IMG/VR virus record: IMGVR_UViG_3300009082_000025 | Span: 1-49,752 of that record | Strand: one strand, 5' to 3' | Origin: a virus | Length of the DNA stretch: 49,752 nt | Shown: piece by piece, positions 5,585 through 13,800 of the stretch | How positions within the stretch are numbered: the stretch's first letter is position 1 | Layout of the letters: each line of letters opens with the position of its first letter | Program-made: the position numbers and the translations under genes | Notes under the pieces: generated by a model | Seen by the model: only the letters and a program-made list of their open reading frames with translations | Database searches by the model: none | Told to the model about the DNA's origin: nothing

Positions 5585-7069
5585 ATGGCGACCGGAGCCG
5601 CCGCTGTCGAGAATCGAATAGCCGCATCCTCGGCTGTAGTCTCAGCGAAAAACAGAGACGGGCTGATCTCTCTGCTACACAGGGGGCGGGAAGCCTACAA
5701 GGAGTGGGTGCGGCGAGCGGTTCTCCAGCGGAACAGGATTGATGTGCTCGCGGAACTGGTGCTGGGATACACCGTTCACCCGCGTGTACACTACCCCATC
5801 ATCGTTCACCAACTTCAGAATCCACAGTCATTGACGCTGGCGTTCCGAACGGCCGGGAAGACTACCATCGGGACGATTGCGAAGATGATTCACGTGATCC
5901 TCAAGAATCCCAACATCCATGTGATTCTCGCATCGAAGGTTGCTGAGAACGCAGAGGATATGTTGGGAGAGGTCAAGGGGCACTTCGAGTCTAACGAGGA
6001 GCTGCGCGACATCTTTGGGGACTACGTGGGGGACAGACAGTGGGACGAGCGTTCCATCGCAGTTCGCCCAAGGACGCGGAACGCGAAGGAACCGACTGTA
6101 GCAACGGTCGGTGTCGGGTCGGCCGTCGCGTCGAAGCACTACGACATTGGCTTTGGCGATGACCTCCTGGACGAGTCGAACAGCCGAACCGACCATCAGC
6201 GGCAGTCCATCAAGACGTGGTACTACAAGGTGTTCAAGCCGTGTATCATGCCTCCCGATCCGGTCGTGGATCACCGGGGCGAGATACACATCTTGGGTAC
6301 GCGCTACCACTACGAAGATCTGTACCAGCACTTTCAAGACCACGAGTTCAGGGGAAAGACGCTGGTCATCCCGGCGCTTGATGAGAACGATCAGTCCGTG
6401 TACCCGGAGAAGTTCAAGACGCCATACCTACATGAACTCCGGGAAGATGCCGGACCGATCATCTTCAACTCCCAGTACCAATGTGACACGGAGGCGATGA
6501 AGGGCGAGATATTCAGCTATGACGACTGCGATGTTGTTCCATCGGATCAGTACCCGTCGCTGGAACGGCTGAGAGTTGCAGTCGGCGTAGACCTCGCCAT
6601 CGGGGAAGGCGAACAACACGACTTCTTCGCTACTGTCGTTGTAGGAGAAGACGAACAAGAACACCTCTGGGTTCTGGACTTCACTGAACAGAGGTTGTCG
6701 TTCAGCGCCCAGCAAGAGTCCATTGAGAACACCTACCGGCGTTTCGAGCGTTCCATCATCGGAGCGTTCATCGAGGCGAACGCCTATCAGAAGGCGCAGC
6801 CGGGGGAACTGAAGAAGAAGCACCCAACGTGGCTTATCAGGCCGGTCCTGACACACAAAGACAAAGTCACGAGGGCTTGGAAACTGACTCCCATTTTCGA
6901 ACAGCACCGAATCCATTTCATGCCCCACCACCAGAAACTCATCGACAGGCTCGTGTCGTTCCCTCATGGGAAACGCGACTTGTTCGACGCTCTGGACTTC
7001 GCCATCACCGGGCTGAAGGGGAAGCGTCTCAAGGAACGGACGCGGCGTGCTGAGCCGGGGCTGTTGTAG
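5585..7069 (+). CDS. terL: terminase large subunit
   Basis: 494 residues. This is the DNA-packaging motor: an N-terminal ATPase pumps DNA through the portal and a C-terminal RNase H-like nuclease cuts genome ends. The Walker A is the deviant FRTAGKTT (K92), and the Walker B is DIGFGDD (D187-D193) with acidic residues in the usual place. HILGTRYHYEDLY around residues 236-248 fits the coupling motif. Nuclease acids are D336 in GVDLAIG, E397 in FIEAN and D468/D471 in FDALDFA. Length is typical. It starts at ATG 5585 ten bases after the previous stop and is followed directly by the SLT-like gene. Confidence 0.92.
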   Translation: MATGAAAVENRIAASSAVVSAKNRDGLISLLHRGREAYKEWVRRAVLQRNRIDVLAELVLGYTVHPRVHYPIIVHQLQNPQSLTLAFRTAGKTTIGTIAKMIHVILKNPNIHVILASKVAENAEDMLGEVKGHFESNEELRDIFGDYVGDRQWDERSIAVRPRTRNAKEPTVATVGVGSAVASKHYDIGFGDDLLDESNSRTDHQRQSIKTWYYKVFKPCIMPPDPVVDHRGEIHILGTRYHYEDLYQHFQDHEFRGKTLVIPALDENDQSVYPEKFKTPYLHELREDAGPIIFNSQYQCDTEAMKGEIFSYDDCDVVPSDQYPSLERLRVAVGVDLAIGEGEQHDFFATVVVGEDEQEHLWVLDFTEQRLSFSAQQESIENTYRRFERSIIGAFIEANAYQKAQPGELKKKHPTWLIRPVLTHKDKVTRAWKLTPIFEQHRIHFMPHHQKLIDRLVSFPHGKRDLFDALDFAITGLKGKRLKERTRRAEPGLL

Positions 7070-7078
7070 GAGGGGCAG

Positions 7079-7918
7079 ATGTACACTGTTTCCCAGTTGT
7101 TGTACTACGCAATGCTCGTCTTTCATTCCAACTGGCAGGACACGGCCTGCGATTCCGTTGCAGAGTCCCGTGTTGCCCGCTGCGAACAGATCAGGGATGC
7201 GGCGCAGGAAACGCTTTCCCGATGGTCGGAGATGTTTGCGTACTCCTGCGGGGAAGAAGGCGTTGACTGTTTGTTGACCGTCGCTGTCGCTGAGAAGGAG
7301 TACAGCCTGGGAGACATCGGGAATGGGTCAATCGGAAACGCCTGTCTTCACACGATGGACGTTGGGCGTGTGACAGCTCGAACAGAGCGCGAAGGGTTTT
7401 GCGACCGGCGTTTGACCTGGGAGTCCCACGACGGTTCCCGGAGCGTCACACGGCCCGCTCGCATTGTAGCGGAGAACGACCGCCGGATCACGTTCGACAC
7501 CTGTTGCGCGCGTGAAATCGGGTTGTTCCAGATCCTACCGGCGAACGCAGGAGCGGGCCGACAGGTCCGCTACTACCTTCCAGGTGTCAGCGACAACCTG
7601 ATTGAGTTGCCTAGCAGCTACCGGGAGCGTATGAATCTCGCAGCCCGCGATGAGATCAACATCGCTATCGGGATTGAGGAGATCAGTGAACACATAGCAA
7701 TGTGTCGTACTTCCACTAGCCCAGTCCACGACCTTCAGTACATCGCCGCGTATAACCAAGGCGACTGCGTTGTTGACGAAGGGTTCCGAACCTACTACAG
7801 CGGAGTCCGCTACAAGTACAGGATGATGTGCGAGGCAGAACTCCCAGATGGGAGTCGAATCGCTGATCACCACCCCGGTTGCGGAAACATCCCTGGACCG
7901 GACCCGTGGGAGGAATGA
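7079..7918 (+). CDS. SLT-type lytic transglycosylase-like protein
   Basis: 279 residues. The order of motifs matches the SLT/GH23 lysozyme-like fold, which cleaves peptidoglycan glycan strands: E72 in AEKEYSLG as catalytic acid, EIGLFQILP (146-154) as the GLxQ motif, an N-x-x-x-G helix (NIAIGIEEI) near 195, and AAYNQGD near 223-229. An unusual insert of about 60 residues lies between the first two motifs. At least a dozen cysteines suggest a disulfide-bonded extracytoplasmic or virion-borne enzyme. There is no clear signal peptide; residues 5-15 are only weakly hydrophobic. It lies between terminase and portal, so it is probably a virion or injection component rather than the lysis enzyme. 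Confidence 0.65.
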   Translation: MYTVSQLLYYAMLVFHSNWQDTACDSVAESRVARCEQIRDAAQETLSRWSEMFAYSCGEEGVDCLLTVAVAEKEYSLGDIGNGSIGNACLHTMDVGRVTARTEREGFCDRRLTWESHDGSRSVTRPARIVAENDRRITFDTCCAREIGLFQILPANAGAGRQVRYYLPGVSDNLIELPSSYRERMNLAARDEINIAIGIEEISEHIAMCRTSTSPVHDLQYIAAYNQGDCVVDEGFRTYYSGVRYKYRMMCEAELPDGSRIADHHPGCGNIPGPDPWEE

Positions 7919-7920
7919 AG

Positions 7921-9669
7921 ATGGACGACGAAGCGAAGAAGACGGAAATGGTCGAGCGTCGCAACCAGCGTGAGGTCATCCTCAAGGGCTTCGTCGTGAA
8001 ACTCGACCAAGCACCCGGAGCGACCGAAGCCGGGCGCTCCAATGTCGAGTTGGAGGACCCCGACCTCAGCGGGCTCATCAACCAGGGGCGGATCATCGTC
8101 CCGCCCTTCGACCCGCTGATCATGGCGATGCTCCCGGAGAACAGTACGATCCTGGAGCAGTGCGTTTCGTCCATGGAGGTGAACATCGATGGTTTCGGCC
8201 ATCGGTTTGTTCGCCGCGTCCCTGTCGAGATGCCGAACATCCCGCCCGACGTGAAGACCAACGTTGCGGCTGAACAAGTCTGGCTACAGAACTTGTTTGC
8301 CCACTTCTGCGGGGACCTGAGTTTCGTGGGGTGGCGCCGTCGAATCCGGCGTGACCTGGAGATCACCGGGAACGCCTACACCGAAGTGGTGAAGAACGGT
8401 GCTGGGAAGATTGACCAGCTTGTCCACATTCCCAGCTACCAGATGCGCCTCTCCGTCCAGGACGCGGAGTACACGGAGTACAGGCAGCGTCGGATGGTGC
8501 TACAGTCGGACGGGAGCGTCAAGATTGAAGAAGTCCTGAACCGCAAGCGGTTCCGGCGCTTCGTTCAGTTCGCTCGTCTTGGGACGGACGGAATCGTGAG
8601 GACCATCTACACGAAGCCGATCTGGTTCAAGGAACTGGAAGACCCGCGCCCCATCGATGCGCTGACTGGGAACGTCCTCACGCCGGAACAACTGGCGGAG
8701 GGGAAGTACACGCTCGCAACGCCTGTTGTCCACTTCCGAATCTACAGTCCCCGCTCACCCTACGGAATCCCACGGTGGATCGGGAACCTGATCACGATCA
8801 TCGGGGACCGCGAGGCGGACAACGTCAACTTCGTGACCCTTCGGAACAACAACGTCCCGTCGATGATCATCGCCGTTTCCAACGGCGAGCTGAGCGACGG
8901 TTCCATCCAACGGATCAAGGATTATGTGGAGACCCACATCCAGGGTTCCCACAACTACAGCCGCATTCTGATCATCGAAGCCGCCAGTCCCTTCGCCAAT
9001 GACGCCGGGGAAGGATCGGGCAACGCGAAGATCGATGTGAAGCCGGTCGCGCAAGCCCAGACCCAGGACCAGCTGTTCCAGGCCTTCGGGGAGAACAACC
9101 GTGCCAAAGTCCGCGAAGCGTTCCGGCTCCCTCCCATCTTTGTCGGCCGGTCGGACACGTACAATCGTTCGACAGCGGAAACCAGTCGGAAGTTGGCTGA
9201 CGAGCAGGTCTTTGCGCCGGAGCGGCTGGAGTTCGACTTCTGGATGAACCACCAGCTCTTCCCACTCCTGGAGGTCAAGTACCACAAGTTCCAGTCGATG
9301 GGACCGAACATCACGGACGATGAGGACTTGATCAAGGTCCTGATCGCGGCCGAAAAGACCGGTGGGATGACGCCGCGCATCGCCCGCTACATCATTGAGG
9401 ACATCATGGGTCGGGAGTTCCCGGAGAACTGGAAGGACATGGACCCCGACGTTCCGTTGACGCTCCAGTTGGCGGAGCGGGTCAAGAACACCGCGCCCAT
9501 GACGCCCGGAGCGCAAGTGATGGCGATGAAGGCGCTGGGACCGGACGCCGATGCCGATGTGCTTCTGAAGGACCTGATGGGAATCCGGGAGCGGTTGGAA
9601 GCGAAGGTTGCGGAGGCGGAAGCGACGAAGCCGCTGCTTCCGGTGAAGGTGGCGGGGGCGGGGGCGTAA
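7921..9669 (+). CDS. portal protein
   Basis: 582 residues. Forms the dodecameric ring through which DNA enters and leaves the head. Recognisable elements are the N-terminal region leading to ITGNAYTEVV, the SPRSPYGIPRWIGN motif near residue 280, FVTLRNNNVPSM, and the C-terminal FRLPPIFVG segment followed by the AERLEFDF-type helix, all characteristic of PBSX/HK97-like portals. The Ala/Glu/Lys-rich tail is the usual flexible crown. ATG 7921 is chosen (GGGAGGAATG upstream); an open extension to 7879 overlaps the previous gene. Position between terminase and MuF protein is canonical. Confidence 0.88.
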   Translation: MDDEAKKTEMVERRNQREVILKGFVVKLDQAPGATEAGRSNVELEDPDLSGLINQGRIIVPPFDPLIMAMLPENSTILEQCVSSMEVNIDGFGHRFVRRVPVEMPNIPPDVKTNVAAEQVWLQNLFAHFCGDLSFVGWRRRIRRDLEITGNAYTEVVKNGAGKIDQLVHIPSYQMRLSVQDAEYTEYRQRRMVLQSDGSVKIEEVLNRKRFRRFVQFARLGTDGIVRTIYTKPIWFKELEDPRPIDALTGNVLTPEQLAEGKYTLATPVVHFRIYSPRSPYGIPRWIGNLITIIGDREADNVNFVTLRNNNVPSMIIAVSNGELSDGSIQRIKDYVETHIQGSHNYSRILIIEAASPFANDAGEGSGNAKIDVKPVAQAQTQDQLFQAFGENNRAKVREAFRLPPIFVGRSDTYNRSTAETSRKLADEQVFAPERLEFDFWMNHQLFPLLEVKYHKFQSMGPNITDDEDLIKVLIAAEKTGGMTPRIARYIIEDIMGREFPENWKDMDPDVPLTLQLAERVKNTAPMTPGAQVMAMKALGPDADADVLLKDLMGIRERLEAKVAEAEATKPLLPVKVAGAGA

Positions 9670-9673
9670 GGTC

Positions 9674-10882
9674 GTGTGCGACGTTTGCGAGAGCCAGGGC
9701 AGAATCGTCCCGGCGACGGTCACACAGACCCTCGCCCATAGTCGTTTCGCCAACATCGACTTCAACGCTGTACCGCGTGAGAAGGCGCTCCGGCTTTTGT
9801 CGGCCGTCGAAGACGTGCTGTTCAAGGCGACGGCGCTCCCAGAGTGGAAGCGGATGATCCTGTTGGAGAACAGGCTCCGCGAACAGCTTATCAAGGCTTG
9901 GGCTGCCCGCTCCAAGAAGGCGGTGAAGTCCGCATCCACCATCATTCGCGCCGCGCCAAACCCGGTCAGACAGAAGGATGTTGACGCGGCGCTCGCCGCT
10001 GCTCGTTCCCAGTTCGTCGGGTTCGATGACGAGGTTCGCCCCTTCTTCCGCGAGATGATGAAGGAAGCGTACCGGCTAGCCATCTCCGCAATGAACAAGA
10101 AGGTCCAGGGGAAGTACAAGGGGACACTGCGGTATGACTTTGTTCCCGTGCGAGTCCTGAAGTGGGAGCCCAACCCGTCGCTCCGCGCTTCATTCGAGCT
10201 GATCGATGACGAGGCTGTAGAGGCTCTTGCCGATGACCTGACGTTCTGGGCCGGAGAACACTACGACAGGAACCTGTCCGAAGCCGTGAGGCGAATCGCT
10301 AACGAGGCGATGATCCAGACTGGCGGTGACCCAGAGCGGGCGGCGCAGGAACTGGAAGATGTGATGACGAGGGAGTATGGATATGATCCCAGTGATCCGT
10401 TCACTGGGCCGTACTCTCGCATCCCAGTCGGTTGGAGTGGGTCGGCGCGAGAGTACTGGAGCGGTGTAGCAGCGAACGCGGCGACCGTGGGACGCGTCAA
10501 CGGACAGTTGAGTGCCTTGAGGGGTGTCGGAGCTACGCACTACACTATCGTCAACCCGTTGGACGAGCGGACATGCGAGACTTGCTACTCGATGGCTTCG
10601 GAAGGCACAGCCATGCCAGTGGACGAAGCCTACAACCACATGCGCTCCGAAGTCGGAGCATCAGCGGGCGCAATCCGCTCGACACTCCACCCTTGGGTAA
10701 GGAGCATGGCGGCGATGAGAACGCTTACCGGTGCTCGCGGGCCGGGCGGAAGTGGGGCTTCCAAGTTCATCAAGGCGGGATTGGGGTATCCGCCGTTCCA
10801 CATGCACTGTCGCTGTACAGTTGACATCTCCGAAGAAACCGAGTTCATCACACCTGGGGAGATGGCGGAGCTGACCCCGTAG
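9674..10882 (+). CDS. MuF-type minor head / head morphogenesis protein
   Basis: 402 residues from GTG 9674, four bases after the portal stop. The C-terminal third carries the SPP1 gp7/Mu gpF signature: NPLDERTCETCYSM (C301, C304) and PPFHMHCRCTVDI (H376-C381), which together likely bind zinc. The N terminus has its own CDVC pair and a long helical region. MuF proteins enter the prohead in few copies and are often coupled to proteins delivered with the DNA, which matters because the next gene encodes a large multi-enzyme protein. No extra toxin domain is visible in this one. Confidence 0.85.
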   Translation: MCDVCESQGRIVPATVTQTLAHSRFANIDFNAVPREKALRLLSAVEDVLFKATALPEWKRMILLENRLREQLIKAWAARSKKAVKSASTIIRAAPNPVRQKDVDAALAAARSQFVGFDDEVRPFFREMMKEAYRLAISAMNKKVQGKYKGTLRYDFVPVRVLKWEPNPSLRASFELIDDEAVEALADDLTFWAGEHYDRNLSEAVRRIANEAMIQTGGDPERAAQELEDVMTREYGYDPSDPFTGPYSRIPVGWSGSAREYWSGVAANAATVGRVNGQLSALRGVGATHYTIVNPLDERTCETCYSMASEGTAMPVDEAYNHMRSEVGASAGAIRSTLHPWVRSMAAMRTLTGARGPGGSGASKFIKAGLGYPPFHMHCRCTVDISEETEFITPGEMAELTP

Positions 10883-10891
10883 GAGGGCGCG

Positions 10892-13800
10892 ATGGAGACT
10901 GAGAATCAAGACATGGAGAAGCGGCTGGCGGACACCATCACGGCCACTTACCCTTCATTTGCCTTCCCTCACGATGCCGATTCGATGAAGCGTCTGTCAA
11001 GAAGCCTCCCAGGAGAGAAGGTGAAGAAGGCAGTGCTGGAAGACGGTTCTGGGAAGCGGTACTTCTTCAAGCCCACAACGGTACACAAAGCCTTGGGATG
11101 TATTGCGGCTTCCAATCTAGCGAAAGTGGTGGGGCGGCCGATTCCGCTTCATCGAATCGGCTTCTATGGGAAGCTGTTTGGGACCTTCCGAAACTGGGTT
11201 GAGGGGAAGACCTTGTCGGAGGAAGGGAAGAGAGTCGTTGCGCTTGCGAGGCCCGACCTGCTGGACATCCAGAAGCAACAGTGCTTCAACTACCTCGTGT
11301 CGTTCCCGGACTTGTGGATGAGGAACATCATCCGTGGGAATAACGGGAAGCTGTATTACATCGACTATGAGGGAGAGACATTCAATCTGTATGGGGAAGA
11401 CGACTTCCTCATCGACCCTGAACTCACCCCCAGCGTGTACACGTTCAACAGCTACCAGATCATCTATCGTTCCATCGCCAGCGGGCGTTTGTTTGAGTAC
11501 GCCACTTGGGAGGAACTGGAAGGGGACGTAGCGAAGATCGCTGGTATCAGTGATTCCAAACTGGAAGAGTTTGTCGGGCCATACATCGATGCGTCGCTAC
11601 AGAAGTTGGACGCCAAACGCCCTCCGTGGAAGCTCCGGTACAGCGGGCCGGAGCTGATGAAGGCAATCAAGTCCCGGCGCGATTCCATCGAGAAGACCAT
11701 CAGGACTCTGTACGAGCGTCTGGAAGATGAACGCAAAAAGGCCATCAAGAAGGGCGCCATCGGAACGGATGCGTTCACGGACGGGAAGAAGAACCCGGCG
11801 ATCCTGTCCACGAGTTTCATGGACTCGATGGAGCAGGAGACAATGCTGGTTCCGAAGATCCAGGAGTTCGAGCCGGAGGTCATTGAGAGTTGCGTGAAGG
11901 TTGAACTGTCGGCGGTCCTGTCCTCGCCGCGAGTCCTGCGCGGAGAGTCCGACGATCAGATCGGGAGCATCCATCTTCGGTTACACCAACTTTGGGATCT
12001 GGCGAATGCTGGGCGCTTGAGACTGACGCGACCGGAGTTCCTGAAGGTCCACGCGTTGGTAGTGGCGGAGATGGAGCGCCGTGGGATTGATCACAACGCT
12101 CACGATGAGCTGGATCAGGCTTCGCTTCGCTCGAAGACGCGGAAGTTCATGGGCGAGCAGAGTCCGTACAACGTGGACTACTACAATGGTTTGTCGGACA
12201 TCGACAGGCTCTTTGCCTCCGACTTCGCACGAGTGTCGGAGCAGTTCCCGGAAGTGGCGTTGGAGAACGTGCTGGAGATCGGATGTGGAACTGGTCGTGC
12301 GTTGAAAGTCCTGAAGGCGAGTGGAATCGAAGCCCAGGGCGTTGAGGTGTCCGACCACGCCGTGTCCGTCTGTCGCAACGCCGGGTTGGAGGCTTCCTTC
12401 GGGGACGCGGCTGACCTCCCATACAAGGAAGGCGCGTTTGACGTCACGTTCTCAATGGACGTTCTGGAGCATGTACAGGACTTCCAGAAGGCGCTGAACG
12501 AAGCTGTACGGGTCGCGGCGCGGAAGTCCATTCATCTCATCCCGCTTGGGATTCGTCGGGACGCGACGCACCGCCACACGTTCAAGACTTTGGACGACCT
12601 CCGCAAAGTCGTCTTGGATGCTGTACCAGGCCAAGCCATCGAGTTCCACCGGACGACTTCCAACAAGGCAGTCGTCGTCATCGACAAGGATCGCACAGAC
12701 ACGTCGCCAGTCACGGCGTACCTTCAGGACTTCACGATCATCCCCGGCTTCATGTCTCTGGTTGGCGGGACGGTGAAGCGTTCCGATCCGCGCGACATCG
12801 ACATCGTGTGGCGCGTTTCGGAGCCGATTCGTGGGATGGAGCTGGCTTTCAGGAACTTGCTACCGCCGGAGGTTCACGAGAAGGTACACCACATCTACAA
12901 CCCGTTCGGTCCTCACGATGATCACATCGAGCTGTTCGACCTCGTTGCCGTGAAGCGTCCGGCATTTCGCGTCGAACAGGTAGCCAAAGCCGCTCTCAAG
13001 CCGCTCAAGGCGTTCACGCCCCTCAAGACCGGAAGTGGCTACACCCAGCACGAGTTCTTCACGCCAGACGCTTTCTGGGAGATGTGGGCAAAGCCTTTCA
13101 TCGAGGAAGGGACGCGGCTCGCAGTCGAGATCAAGTACAACGGCTACAGGACCGTTGCGCAGAGTGACGGGAAGGGGACGCTGGTCTACTTTGAGGACAG
13201 CAAGAACGACCGCAGCGAACAGCTCGTGCCCATCGTCAACGACCTCAAGGCGATTGGAAAGCCCGTGATCCTCGACATGGACCTGGGGGCAACTTACGAA
13301 GACGGGACCGTTGTCCCGCGTGTCGAGCTGAGTGGGTTGATCTCTGAGAACACGAAAGTCGCTGAGGACGGGACCTTCACGACTCCCAGCGGGAAGAAGG
13401 CGTGGATTGTCGGTCGCGTCTTCCACATCTTGTATTTGGGGGACGAAGACCTACACACGCTTCCCTGGGAAGAGATGCGCAAGCGTCTCAGCCAGCTTTT
13501 CGCCGGTCACGACTTCAAGCACCTGAAGATCAGCCGTGCTAGGTTGGTGTCGTCCAAGGGCGACTTGATGGACGCCATCAAGAAGGCGAGCGCCGAACAG
13601 GGGAGCGAAGGCGCTGTCGTGAAGGTAGTCACGACTGACTACCCGTTGGACGGGAAGACAACAGGCTGGGCGAAGATCAAGAACCTCCTGGAGCTGAAAG
13701 TCGAGGTCATCGACCGGAAGCCGGTGAAGGATTCGCCCAAGACGTACAACTACTTCGTGGGGTACACCGACGAATCCGGGAAGCTACGGGAGATGGGAAA

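Noticed and set aside
8755-10173. 472-codon - strand frame opposite portal and MuF genes
   Set aside because: Shadow of the portal gene; no motifs, and the + strand frame is supported by recognisable portal elements.
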